DNA of 64,000 nucleotides, from assembly GCA_009772925.1 (NCBI GenBank), contig WOUQ01000004.1:82592-146591 (forward strand), given 5' to 3'. Positions 45,940 through 55,138 of the stretch are shown here, piece after piece; positions within the stretch are counted from its first letter, which is position 1, and every line of letters begins with the position of its first letter. The position numbers and the translations under genes were made by a program. A model generated the notes under the pieces. It was not told the DNA's origin. It saw only the letters and a program-made list of their open reading frames with translations, and ran no database searches. This DNA comes from a bacterium (GTDB taxonomy: Bacteria > Pseudomonadota > Gammaproteobacteria > Burkholderiales > Thiobacillaceae).

Positions 45940-47343
45940 ATGATCGGGTGGACTCGCTGCATATGGGGCGTTCTGCTGATATGCCTGCAGTTCACAGGAT
46001 GCGCGGAGTTGCCCAAACAGCCGACCCAGGCTGAGCGGATGGGGTGGGGGAATATGCTCGTGGCACCCGCGCGCTATCCCCCTCGATCCAATATCCGGGC
46101 ATTTGCCTCCCAAGGGCATGACCTTACAAAAGGGGCCGTAGCCGGTGCGAGTGCTGGTGTGGTCGGTGTCGGCTTGTATGCCATGACAGGTGCTCTGGAG
46201 GCCGTCATCGCGCCCTACCTGGCGGTTGTCGCCATTCCGGTTGGGATGGCTGCAGGGGCGCTCCACTCCGCCCGGCCGGTCATGCCGGAGTCAGAGGTGA
46301 CCATCCTGGAGGCGCAGGTCAGCCAGAACCTGGCCACGTTACAGATCCCTTCAAGCTTGGCCCGTGCTATTGCAACCGCAGCCGAGCATGACACCGGTCA
46401 ACGCTTTCCCGTGCTGGACGATGGTGGCCCAGCTAAGCCAGATGCCGCTCCCGACTACCGGACCATGGCCAGGCAGGGCGTCGATAGCATATTGGAAGTG
46501 GTCGTCACTGATGTGGGCTTCACGGGCAGAAAGGCCATGAGCTTCCATATGGTGGCTCATGTCCGTGTCGTCCGGACGGCCCAAGGGGAGTCGTCCTATT
46601 TTCGCCAGTTCGTCTATCAGAGCGACGAATATGAGGGCCACCTGTGGTCCCGCAACAAGGCCGCCCTCCTCCGGGAAGAATTGCAACGTGCCTATGAAAG
46701 CCTCGCCGGCAGCATAGTGGAACAGCTCTTCCTCCTGGCCGGCTTGCCACCCGGTTCCAAGGGCGGTTCGGGGGTCGAGACCAGCCTGAAAGACCTCTTT
46801 GGCGGAAGAGACTCGTGTGGCCTAGGCTGGGTCAGCCCGGAGCGGGACTACCAGCCTGGCTTCCTGGATGTACACCACCGGGATTGGAACCGCTTCCCAT
46901 TGGTGGCCAGCGACAGGCCGGTTTTGGCCTGGGAGGGTTTTCCCAGGGAAGTTGACAGGCGCGGCGAGGCGGCAGCGATCACATCGGGCATTAGCAATGT
47001 GCGCTATGACCTGCGGATATGGGAGGTGATCGCAGGCGGTCCCCCGAGGTTGATCTATGAAAAGCGCGATCTGCCAGGAACCAGTCATGCTCTGGATGAA
47101 GTCCTGCCCCACGAAAGACGCTACTTCTGGAGCGTTCGGGCTCGTTTTGATCATGAAGGCAGGGTGAATGGCACCAAGTGGGGATGCTACCGCTCCCCTA
47201 GCTACGAAGCGCAAGGCAAGGTGCGGGCGGAGGCATCGCCCGGGGCAGTCTTGGGGGTGTTGATTGCTGGCACCGCTCCCCGGGACGTCTGCACGTTGGA
47301 CTTTATTCCGACTAGCAATTACTACCGGTTTCGGACGCCATGA
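45940..47343 (+). CDS. Unknown lipoprotein with a glycine-zipper-like membrane segment
   Basis: This 467-residue protein has a lipoprotein signal (WGVLLICLQFTGC), an Ala/Gly-rich hydrophobic stretch (GAVAGASAGVVGVGLYAMTG, followed by another), a helical middle (FRQFVYQSDEYEGHLWSRNK) and a C-terminal part of beta-type character (NVRYDLRIWEVIAGGPPRLI; RRYFWSVRARF). I do not recognise it. ATG 45940 was chosen over TTG 45928. The 217-base gap upstream shows an AT-rich patch at 45901-45930 but no further feature. It is less GC-rich than its neighbours by eye, possibly acquired. Confidence 0.65.
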   Translation: MIGWTRCIWGVLLICLQFTGCAELPKQPTQAERMGWGNMLVAPARYPPRSNIRAFASQGHDLTKGAVAGASAGVVGVGLYAMTGALEAVIAPYLAVVAIPVGMAAGALHSARPVMPESEVTILEAQVSQNLATLQIPSSLARAIATAAEHDTGQRFPVLDDGGPAKPDAAPDYRTMARQGVDSILEVVVTDVGFTGRKAMSFHMVAHVRVVRTAQGESSYFRQFVYQSDEYEGHLWSRNKAALLREELQRAYESLAGSIVEQLFLLAGLPPGSKGGSGVETSLKDLFGGRDSCGLGWVSPERDYQPGFLDVHHRDWNRFPLVASDRPVLAWEGFPREVDRRGEAAAITSGISNVRYDLRIWEVIAGGPPRLIYEKRDLPGTSHALDEVLPHERRYFWSVRARFDHEGRVNGTKWGCYRSPSYEAQGKVRAEASPGAVLGVLIAGTAPRDVCTLDFIPTSNYYRFRTP

Positions 47344-47519
47344 CCGTTGTGCATCTTCCTGGTCGGCTAACAAACGCTAGCATGCTGAGTTAGATTTGCT
47401 GCTGCATGATGATGACCCCTTTACAGACAGCTTTGAAGTCAAGAAGACAGTGCGGCCAGTTACATCACAGCATGTGAGCGGGCCATCTGGCACCAGGCCC
47501 GATGCCCCCTGCAATCCGC

Positions 47520-47798
47520 TCAGTTCTCCACCCCGGAATCCCCGTGGCAGGTGCAGTTGGCGCTGATGGTGTTGTCGCAGCAGACGATCTTGCCGGCGCG
47601 GCAGCCGCATACGCCCTTGTGTCCCTTGCAGCACTCGGCCTGGCTGACCTGGGCGAGCCGGGCTTCGGGCGGGCAGAGGGCGAGGGCGGCGGCGGGCTGG
47701 GCCCGGGGTGACCAGGCCGCTTCGGGCGGGACGGGTTGCGCGGCGCCCAGGGGGGCGATCCAGGCGAAGAGCAGGGCGGTGGCCAGCAGACGTTTCAT
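47520..47798 (-). CDS. Small exported cysteine-rich protein
   Basis: This 92-residue protein has a signal peptide (LLATALLFAWIAPLGAA) and a C-terminal cysteine cluster, with nine Cys in CCKGHKGVCGCRAGKIVCCD and the following NCTCHGDSG. The pattern suggests a disulfide-rich or metal-binding periplasmic peptide. Family not named. The 175 bases downstream to 47344 hold no recognised feature. Confidence 0.7.
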   Translation of the reverse strand: MKRLLATALLFAWIAPLGAAQPVPPEAAWSPRAQPAAALALCPPEARLAQVSQAECCKGHKGVCGCRAGKIVCCDNTISANCTCHGDSGVEN

Positions 47799-47918
47799 GG
47801 TGGGTTCCTCCGGAATCGTGCGGGCACTATAGCCCATGCGTAAAACAACGCGGGCGATGGTGTCGGGGATGACAGGCGGGCGATGTCCGCCGCCTTCGCG
47901 CGGGGAGGGAAGGGCGGC

Positions 47919-49379
47919 TCAGCCCCGGTTCGTGCGGCGCAGCCTGGCCAGCAGCCTTCTCGCCAGGTCGCCGAACATCTCGGTCTGGGTCGGATGCGGG
48001 AAGATGGCTTCGGCGACCTGGGAGAGGGTAAGGCGGCCGGCGACCATCATCACCGCCGCGCCGATCAGGGTATCGGTGTGGTCGGCGAGGAGGTGGACGC
48101 CGAGGATGCGGCCGTCGGCCTTGTCCGCCACCAGCTTGATCATGCCGTGCGTTTCCAGGGCGATCATGGCCTTGGCGTCGATGCTCATGGGCATCTTGGC
48201 TTCCACCGCGTCGAGGCCGCGCGCCTTGGCCTGGGCCAGCGACAGGCCGACGAAGCCGGCCTGCGGGCGGCTGAAGGTGACGCCGCAATCCAGGTCCGGC
48301 CTGTATTCGGCGGCGTGGCCCAGCAGGCTGCGGGCGGCGACGCGGCCCTGGGCGGCGGCGGTGTGGGCCAGCATGTAGCCGCCGATGACGTCGCCCACGG
48401 CGAAGATGTGCGGCGCGCTGGTGCGGCATTGCGGGTCGGTCTTGATGGTGGCGCCGTCGAGTTCGACGCCGGCGGCTTCCAGGTTGAGCTTGGCGGTGTT
48501 GGGCCGCTTGCCGGTGGCCATGAGTACGTAGTCGCACAGGCACTCGCCCGGGTTGCCGTCGGCATCGCTGTACTTGACGCGCATGCTGTCCGGTTGGCCG
48601 GTGATCTCCTCGATGCGGGCGCCGGTGACGATGGGAAATTCGTTTTTCAGCACGTCGTATAGATGGCGGGCGATCTCCTCCTCCAACTCCGCCAGAATTC
48701 GCTCCCTGGCTTCGAGCATCAGCACTTCGCCACCGAAGTCGCGCACGATCTGCGCCATTTCGACGCCGATGACGCCGCCGCCGATGATGCCCAGGCGGCG
48801 TGGCGGGCTCGGCAGGTTCCAGATGGTGTCGGAGGTGAGCACGCCGCCGGTGCGGATGCTTTCCCAGGCGCCGGGGATCGGCGGCACGAAGGGCGGCGCG
48901 CCGGTGGCGATGACCGCGGCGCCGAAGCTGAGGGTCGATTCCGAGCCATCCGGGGCGACGATCTTCAGGCTGTGCGGGTCCAGAAAGCTGGCGAAACCCT
49001 GGCGCACGTCGATCTTGATGCTCTTGTCGGCCTTCAGGGCCAGTTCGCCGCGGGTGCGCAGCACGTTCTTGCGGTGCGCTTCCAGGGTGGCCCAGTCGAG
49101 CCGGGGGCGATGCGTGCCCACCACGCCCTTGTCCGGGTCGCGCGCACGGTCGCGCATGAGATCGGCGGCGTGACGCCAGGCCTTGGAGGGGATGCAGCCG
49201 CGCCAGAGGCATTCGCCGCCGGGCAAGGGGGCATTGTTGATCATGGCCACTTTGAGGCCATGGTCGGCGAGGTCCCGCGCGCAGTCCTCGCCGCCGGGGC
49301 CGCCGCCGATGATGGCGACCTGCACGTCCCAGTCTCCGACGGGAATGGGGGGTACGGATTGGGCTGCGGCGTCCTGCAT
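47919..49379 (-). CDS. Lipoamide-dehydrogenase-like pyridine nucleotide-disulfide oxidoreductase
   Basis: This 486-residue flavoenzyme has GGGPGGEDCARDLAD (FAD), the active disulfide CLWRGCIPSK, an NAD(P) motif GGGVIGVEMAQ, HIFAVGDVIGG and the C-terminal HPTQTE, where E3 enzymes have HPTLSE. Unlike lpdA in this window, it lacks a lipoyl domain and is not in a 2-oxoacid dehydrogenase operon. It may reduce a different disulfide or act with a separate complex. AAGAGGAG precedes ATG 49379 by 6 bases. Divergent from the thioesterase gene. Confidence 0.85.
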   Translation of the reverse strand: MQDAAAQSVPPIPVGDWDVQVAIIGGGPGGEDCARDLADHGLKVAMINNAPLPGGECLWRGCIPSKAWRHAADLMRDRARDPDKGVVGTHRPRLDWATLEAHRKNVLRTRGELALKADKSIKIDVRQGFASFLDPHSLKIVAPDGSESTLSFGAAVIATGAPPFVPPIPGAWESIRTGGVLTSDTIWNLPSPPRRLGIIGGGVIGVEMAQIVRDFGGEVLMLEARERILAELEEEIARHLYDVLKNEFPIVTGARIEEITGQPDSMRVKYSDADGNPGECLCDYVLMATGKRPNTAKLNLEAAGVELDGATIKTDPQCRTSAPHIFAVGDVIGGYMLAHTAAAQGRVAARSLLGHAAEYRPDLDCGVTFSRPQAGFVGLSLAQAKARGLDAVEAKMPMSIDAKAMIALETHGMIKLVADKADGRILGVHLLADHTDTLIGAAVMMVAGRLTLSQVAEAIFPHPTQTEMFGDLARRLLARLRRTNRG

Positions 49380-49484
49380 GGTGGTCTCCTCTTTGTGCAT
49401 GGCGCGCGCATCATGGCGTTTGTCTTGTTGCGCTGCAATAGGGATACTTGCTCGGGCTTGCAAGTCCGTCGCCCGGAGAAATCC

Positions 49485-49931
49485 ATGATCGAACTGACCT
49501 CCCAGGAACGTGCCTGGCTGGAGCAGGGTTTCACCCGCTGCCCCATGCCGGGCTCGTTTGTGCCGAACATGATGCCCGTGCTGTGCCGCCAGGAAGGCGA
49601 TCATCTGGTGTTCCGCCTGGAGGTCCGTCCCCAGCATTGCAACGGCCACGGCAGCGTCCACGGCGGCTTCCTCGCCACCCTGGCGGACATCTGGCTGGCC
49701 TACAACCTGATCCGCCAGTTGCCGAAGTCGGCAAGCGTGGTTACCGCCAGCCTCACGGTGGATTACCTGGCTCCGGCCCAGGCCGGGGATGCCCTGGAAA
49801 GCCAGATCGACCGGCTCAGGCTGGGTGCCCGCCTGTGCCACGCCTCGGGCGCCATCCTTTGCGCCGGCAAGCCGGTGGCAGCCATGCGCGGCAGCTTCGC
49901 GTTGATCGAGGGGCGGCCGGCGGGGGATTGA
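49485..49931 (+). CDS. PaaI-type hotdog thioesterase
   Basis: This 148-residue protein has the hotdog thioesterase core: RPQHCNGHGSVHGGFLATLAD (catalytic HGG region), VVTASLTVDYLAPAQAGD and a central ARLCHASGAI strand. Family enzymes hydrolyse acyl-CoA. GGAGA precedes ATG 49485. It ends just before the convergent DUF5615 gene (4-base gap). Confidence 0.88.
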   Translation: MIELTSQERAWLEQGFTRCPMPGSFVPNMMPVLCRQEGDHLVFRLEVRPQHCNGHGSVHGGFLATLADIWLAYNLIRQLPKSASVVTASLTVDYLAPAQAGDALESQIDRLRLGARLCHASGAILCAGKPVAAMRGSFALIEGRPAGD

Positions 49932-49935
49932 GCCG

Positions 49936-50169
49936 CTAGCCTTGCCGTATCCAGATGACTTTGGGTGGCGAACCCCGCAACGTCGCCAGGTCCTGGAAAT
50001 CGGCATCCTTCGTGACGATGGCGAAGGCGTGGTCGCGGGCGTATGCCCAGATGAGATCGTCTTCGGCACTGCCGGGACCGAGAACAAGGACATGTGCCGA
50101 GTCGGCAAAGATGTCATGCAGCCTTTCGGCCAGGCGAGGTGATAGGTTCTCGTCAAACAGCAGTTTCAC
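49936..50169 (-). CDS. DUF5615 PIN-like toxin candidate
   Basis: This 77-residue protein matches DUF5615: MKLLFDENLSPRLAERLHD, then HVLVLGPGSAEDDLIWAYAR and AIVTKDADFQDLA, the acidic residues of a compact PIN-like nuclease. It starts with GTG at 50169 and overlaps the DUF433 frame by 4 bases (GTGA). DUF5615-DUF433 pairs are common putative toxin-antitoxin modules. Confidence 0.85.
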   Translation of the reverse strand: MKLLFDENLSPRLAERLHDIFADSAHVLVLGPGSAEDDLIWAYARDHAFAIVTKDADFQDLATLRGSPPKVIWIRQG

Positions 50170-50390
50170 GCCGCGACAGCCAACATGTGACGTTCCCGGT
50201 CAGCCGCGAAGGCAAGGCACGCCCGGATGTCATCGGCGGTTAAATAGGGGAAATCCGCGAGAATTTTGGCCTCCGTCATGCCCGAGGCGAGGTAGTCGAG
50301 CACGTCGTAGACCGTGATGCGCAGGCCTCGCACGCAGGGTTTCCCGCCCCGCTTGCCCGGTTAGATGGTGATGATGTCGCGGTAATCCAT
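50166..50390 (-). pseudogene. DUF433 antitoxin with a TAA at codon 10
   Basis: The 75-codon frame starts MDYRDIITI, meets TAA at 50361-50363, then continues PGKRGGKPCVRGLRITVYDV and on to ERHMLAVAA as a complete DUF433 domain. Family members usually have Glu or Asp at this site, so one G-to-T change (GAA to TAA) explains it. The DUF5615 toxin gene downstream is intact and coupled. Sequencing error cannot be excluded. Confidence 0.85.
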
Positions 50391-50496
50391 GTGCGCCTCC
50401 TTGGACGTAGGAACGGTATAACACCCGCCCAGGCGAAGCAATGCGATTCCCCGGCTCCGTTTTTTTGGGGGGCAGACTGGCAATCGTCGACTTCAT

Positions 50497-50640
50497 ACGC
50501 GGAGGTGGCAGGTCGGTAATGTTGCCTTTCGCCATTTTTACCGCGAAGCAGGTCGTCTCCGACAGGGTAGGGTGAGCGTGGATGGTGAGGCCGATGTCTT
50601 CCGCCGTGTTGCCCATCTCGATGATCAGCGTTGCCTCCAA
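50497..50640 (-). pseudogene. lpdA: Displaced 3' fragment of lpdA
   Basis: Forty-eight codons (starting LEATLIIEMGNTAEDIGLTI and ending ITDLPPPR) align without gaps with the C-terminus of the intact lpdA at 55827-57542. Over the 49 residues compared, 38 are identical, including HAHPTLSE. It lacks a stop at the end of the match and has the same orientation as lpdA, 5.2 kb away. The break points are about 50640 (12 bases from the STAND gene stop) and 50497. This is the footprint of insertion or duplication at the lpdA 3' end. Confidence 0.88.
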
Positions 50641-50651
50641 GCAGGAGGGCG

Positions 50652-53600
50652 CTAACGACTACGTTGTCGCCTTCTTCGTGGCCTTAGGGGTGACGACCCG
50701 ACAGGCATGCGTTTATCCAGACTAAGCGCCATTTCCTTAACCTGGGGTAGATTGAATTCCAGCATGCGTTCGAACAAGGCCACGCCGTCCGCACGGTAGG
50801 GCTCTCCCATGTCCTGTAGCGCCAATGCAATGGCGGAGAGAGGCTCCCCGGTCAAGTACCAGCGGGTGGAGAGGTCACGCATGGCCTCGCCCGCCACATC
50901 CAGGAGCGTGTTGCATACCCGCGCGACCCGGACCGGATCGGACGTGACCAGTGTCTCCAGATGTTGGATCAGGTATTCAGAACGCTGATCCAGAAACAGA
51001 GTGGGATGCTCGCAAAGGGCATCCAGCCATTCCCATGTCGGTCGGTCAGGGAACAAAGTGTTGGTGAGAAATACCGCACCGAGTGGTTGAGCCAAACCCG
51101 GGTCGGGGTGGGCCATCAACGGCAACAGATAGGTGTGCGCCAAGGTTCGGAAATCCAACTCCGACCAGAGATGGGCGACTGTGTAGGCCATGCCTATGCG
51201 TTGGTGTTGGGTGTCTTCGCTAACAGCGGACAGCCACTCGGCTGTCCTTTGTGCCGGCCATGCCTCGTCGGGAAACCTTGCATGCCGCAGCATCAAGATT
51301 TCGCCTGCTCCCTGGGCGGCGGTTGCGTCCATGGCTTCCATTTGCGTCAGCCAGCTTTGGGCATATTCCGGGGCGATCCAGCGTTGAAGGTGGGCCATGA
51401 ACAAGACGCCCTCGTGACGTTCGAGCATTGCCGGAAAACGTTGGAACAGCCGATCCAGAAATGCTTGCGCCCGCTCCCGATCCGCCAGGTGCAGCCAGGT
51501 CAGATAGCGCTCGGCGATGGCGGCCCATACGCGTGGCGACTCGCTGCGCTTCAGATGTTTCTCCAGGCTGTCCAGCCAGCGGATGACAAGGGGTGGTTCA
51601 GTTACCAGGCAGGCCTGCGACAGTGCAGCCAGGATGGGGTAATTGCCGGACGGAAGTATGGTCAGGCCGCCATGTCCCCACAACAGGCTGCCTTCATGTC
51701 GTTCATTCCCGGAAATGTCTTTCGAGGCCGGGTCGACACTAATCAACCAGCTTTCCATGCGGTCCAGCAGCCTGTTGGGAACAGGCGCTTCCTTGCATGC
51801 CGCATCATGAATGGCATGGCTGACGTCGCTCTGGAATTCTGTGCCTCCAAATCCTTTTTCGAAGAGATCTTCGATCAGCGCATACAGCGCGCTTGCGTCA
51901 AAGCCTGCCTTGGGCAGGGTGCGAATCACGTCGCCTACTGGGCTCTCATTCCTTCCAGGCTGCATTTGCCGTATCAACCGGACGGCACGCGCAGCATCTG
52001 ATTCCGCCAGCTTGGCCAGTGACCTGCCAGCTTGAATCGCCCCGCCTTTACCCCGGTGGCGCGGATGGTCCCAACCAGTGTCGTCGGTTAGTTCGGCGAA
52101 CAGATTGAGCAAATCCTCATCCTTGGCTTCAGCCATTTGTTCGGCACTGACTGGACTGTCCACAGAGTGGATGCCGGAAAACCGAACGTCTTTGTCCGAC
52201 AAGCCAGGAAAGGCGCGTTCCTCTTCGTCCAGTACACGCCGGGCCGCTTCGCTTATGTATTGCCTTGGCAATCCTCGCAGCAGACGCAGCCGATGTTCAC
52301 GATCCCATCGCAGGCGCCGCATTCGGGTCTCGGCGTTGTCCTCCGGGAAGTGGCTGTACCGATGCGAGTTCAAGATCGTCTGTTCCAGTTGGTGTAATTG
52401 GCCAGTTGCAAGGTGGGGAGCCAAAGCCTCGATGAGTTTTTTTGTGTCTCGATGGGGTTCGGAATAGGGGCCGATCACAAGGCGACGGGGATCAGCACAC
52501 AGGAATTCCAGTACTTCGTCGGTGGCGTGACCGACGCAATGCCGCAAACCTGTCGCCAACAAACGATGTACAAGCAGGCAATCCTTGTCGGCGTGGTTGT
52601 GGGCAAACGCCAGGAAGGTGGCGGGGTTCGTCTTGGCCCAGGTCTCGACCGCCATGAAAAGGGCGGTGGCTAGAGGCCTTTCGAGACGCGTATCCTCGTC
52701 CAGGTCGTCAACCAGCAAGCCCACCTCTCGATATCCAACGACGAACGGATGCGCCTCTCGGGTCACGGTTTCCAGCAATTCAAGAAACAGCGGCCAGATC
52801 GCTTCCACGAAGGTCTGGGGTGCTGCCTCGGCGATGGCCGGCAAGTCATGAAGCTCCCGACTTTCCAGCACAGTGGACGCGGGACGTTCCCGGAAAGAGG
52901 CAACAGGGGTAATGGCCTCGATTTCGTCACCATTTTTCCCAGCGTCTGGGACGCCATTGCGGGCCTTGCGCCACTGTTGTTCCAACCATGCCACGACGAG
53001 GCGCGGCGCCTGCTCGGGCAGTACCGCGCTGATCTGGCTGGCGGTAAGGCTGATGGTCCAGGAGGCCAGATTGGTGCGGGAAGCGATACGTTCCAATCTA
53101 TCCACACAGGCCGCGTCCAGCGGTGCGCTATTGCCCATGGCCAACAGGCGCCATGTCAGCGTGTCCTTGTCCGGATGCGGTAGCCAGTATTGGTCCACCA
53201 TAGCCAGGACTTCCTCGCCGGCAAAAGCCATGGCCTGTTCCAGGATGGGCAGGGCCAGCCCGGCCATTTCCGCTGATTGTGCCAACAGCATGGGCAGACG
53301 GTCAGGGGCCAGATTTTCGAACCAGCCCGGGCTGCCCACCACGGCATTGAAAAAGCGGCGCTGGAACCAGGGATCGTCGTAATTCAGCCAAGCCAGACGT
53401 GTTTCGCCCGCGAGAGGGGCTCGCTGTGTGCCCAGAAACTCGATGAGCAGCATGCGCAGATGGGGGCGTAAGTCCGGGGACCAGAGTCGGGCCAGTTCTT
53501 CCTGGTACAACTCCGGCGAGACTTGGCGTGTGTGCTGGAGGGCATACCAAAGCTGGGGGCGAATGCGGATGCTGTTTTGTCCCTCGAGAATGGCTTGGGT

Positions 53601-55067
53601 CAGGCTGCCCAACTGGTCCAGAAATCCCCTGGCGCGGACGAATTCGTAGAGGGTCTGATGCCGGAATTGGAGGCGGCCGGAACCTTCGTCCAGCCGCAAC
53701 ATGCCTTCGGCTACCAATTCCCGCACAATGGCATAGCAGTCCTCGAACCAGGCTAGGGGCAGCCAGAGCATTTCCCCTTCCGCCATGCGCCGGGCCATGT
53801 CCAGCAACAGGGCCTTGCGTTCGCTGGGAACGGCCAAGATCTTTTTCTCCCATTGCAGCTGCAACATCCCTTGGAAGCTCGTCAGCAGGCCGGCTTCATC
53901 GGTGTCCTTCAGCAGGGTGAGGAAGGTATCCAGGGCATGAGGCGATCGGAGGGTGTCGCGCAGTTCGGCATTCCAGCCGTTGGCTTGAATACCGCGTGCA
54001 GCTAAGACCCCGCTGACGTCTTCCCAGCTTGGCAGTTCCAGCGTCAAGAGCAGTGCATCGATCCGGCGCAGGTTGGGGTCGTGGCGTTGTTCGAAGGCTC
54101 GGCAAGAGGCGACAACATGCACGTTGGGCAGGTGCGCCAAGTCATGGATCAATTCCAGCAAAGGCCGCAAACGGGCCGAACGCTGGACCACCAGGTCCGC
54201 CAGGGCATCTAGTTGATCCAGCAGAACCAGGATCGGTTCGGCTTCGGCCACGCTCCGGACAGTGGTGAGTGGCGACGCTGGAAGGCCAAGGTGGCTACCC
54301 AGGGCCGGCTGGGTGAGGATGTCCTCGGGCAGGAAGTCCGCCTTGATGGCCAGTACCGGCATGCCGGACGCTTGGGCTTCCTGCCCAAGGCGGGCAAGCA
54401 GGGCGGATTTGCCACAGCCGGGTTCTCCCAGCACCAAGGTCACGGATTGGCTGTCGTCTTGGATACGCTGTTGCAAGGTGGCCAGTTCCGGACGGGGTAG
54501 CCATTCGCCACTAGGCAAGGTGCTTGGCCAGGACAATAGCGCGCGCGAGGCCAGCCGCACGGAATCCAATACTGCGGCGATGCCTGGGGCGAGACCGAGA
54601 CGTTTCAACTCCTTGTCCACTCCTTCCCGCAAGGCAGCAATCAAGCCGTCCTCATCGTTGAAGGGGGCGGGCCTGACGCCGTTTGTTCCCGCCACTTCAT
54701 CCCGAAAGGCTTTCACTTTCGCCATTTCATCGGGTTTGTAGATGTCGGACAGGGATTCGTGGGGGATACCGGTGCGCTGCAAAACGATGCGCGGGATGTT
54801 GTTATTACCCGCGTGGCGGTATTCCAGGCAGGTGATGCTCAGATCTTCGGGGTTATCTTCCGTCGGGCGGTACCCGTAACGGTGGCCCTGAAGAAGTATG
54901 TACAACTGACAGGTATCGATGTCCGCCAGGCAACTATTGAGAACCGGCCGGCTATCCGGTCCTGTGCTTCCTACGGGTTCATGGCCGTTCTTACGCAACC
55001 ATTGGTCTACCCATGCCCGCTCGGTACCCAAATCCAGAAAAGTGTAGGAGATATAGATGCGGGCCAT
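50652..55067 (-). CDS. Large STAND/NACHT-type ATPase with N-terminal DUF4062, probable defence protein
   Basis: This 1471-residue protein starts with a DUF4062 domain (ARIYISYTFLDLGTERAWVD, QLYILLQGHRYGYRP, SITCLEYRHA; residues 1-100), a linker, then a STAND NTPase core with Walker A GEPGCGKSALL (about 214) and Walker B ILVLLDQLDAL (about 279), arginine-rich sensor regions (VVASCRAFEQ) and winged-helix part. About 1000 helical residues without a named repeat follow, with an Arg-rich end. The layout is that of Avs-like/NLR-like antiphage sensors: effector domain, ATPase switch, large sensor. ATG 55067 begins at the domain; a TTG at 55142 overlapping the higA stop by 4 bases is an alternative. 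Confidence 0.82.
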   Translation of the reverse strand: MARIYISYTFLDLGTERAWVDQWLRKNGHEPVGSTGPDSRPVLNSCLADIDTCQLYILLQGHRYGYRPTEDNPEDLSITCLEYRHAGNNNIPRIVLQRTGIPHESLSDIYKPDEMAKVKAFRDEVAGTNGVRPAPFNDEDGLIAALREGVDKELKRLGLAPGIAAVLDSVRLASRALLSWPSTLPSGEWLPRPELATLQQRIQDDSQSVTLVLGEPGCGKSALLARLGQEAQASGMPVLAIKADFLPEDILTQPALGSHLGLPASPLTTVRSVAEAEPILVLLDQLDALADLVVQRSARLRPLLELIHDLAHLPNVHVVASCRAFEQRHDPNLRRIDALLLTLELPSWEDVSGVLAARGIQANGWNAELRDTLRSPHALDTFLTLLKDTDEAGLLTSFQGMLQLQWEKKILAVPSERKALLLDMARRMAEGEMLWLPLAWFEDCYAIVRELVAEGMLRLDEGSGRLQFRHQTLYEFVRARGFLDQLGSLTQAILEGQNSIRIRPQLWYALQHTRQVSPELYQEELARLWSPDLRPHLRMLLIEFLGTQRAPLAGETRLAWLNYDDPWFQRRFFNAVVGSPGWFENLAPDRLPMLLAQSAEMAGLALPILEQAMAFAGEEVLAMVDQYWLPHPDKDTLTWRLLAMGNSAPLDAACVDRLERIASRTNLASWTISLTASQISAVLPEQAPRLVVAWLEQQWRKARNGVPDAGKNGDEIEAITPVASFRERPASTVLESRELHDLPAIAEAAPQTFVEAIWPLFLELLETVTREAHPFVVGYREVGLLVDDLDEDTRLERPLATALFMAVETWAKTNPATFLAFAHNHADKDCLLVHRLLATGLRHCVGHATDEVLEFLCADPRRLVIGPYSEPHRDTKKLIEALAPHLATGQLHQLEQTILNSHRYSHFPEDNAETRMRRLRWDREHRLRLLRGLPRQYISEAARRVLDEEERAFPGLSDKDVRFSGIHSVDSPVSAEQMAEAKDEDLLNLFAELTDDTGWDHPRHRGKGGAIQAGRSLAKLAESDAARAVRLIRQMQPGRNESPVGDVIRTLPKAGFDASALYALIEDLFEKGFGGTEFQSDVSHAIHDAACKEAPVPNRLLDRMESWLISVDPASKDISGNERHEGSLLWGHGGLTILPSGNYPILAALSQACLVTEPPLVIRWLDSLEKHLKRSESPRVWAAIAERYLTWLHLADRERAQAFLDRLFQRFPAMLERHEGVLFMAHLQRWIAPEYAQSWLTQMEAMDATAAQGAGEILMLRHARFPDEAWPAQRTAEWLSAVSEDTQHQRIGMAYTVAHLWSELDFRTLAHTYLLPLMAHPDPGLAQPLGAVFLTNTLFPDRPTWEWLDALCEHPTLFLDQRSEYLIQHLETLVTSDPVRVARVCNTLLDVAGEAMRDLSTRWYLTGEPLSAIALALQDMGEPYRADGVALFERMLEFNLPQVKEMALSLDKRMPVGSSPLRPRRRRQRSR

Positions 55068-55138
55068 TGATGCGTTTGTGTTGAGGCGCAGTGCGATTTC
55101 GTCGCGTACGTTATCGTTGGCTCCGACCAGGGCGCCCC

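Noticed and set aside
50391-50496. An integrase or attachment-site core next to the displaced lpdA end
   Set aside because: No integrase-like protein or short exact att-type repeat could be identified; only the lpdA similarity itself is visible.
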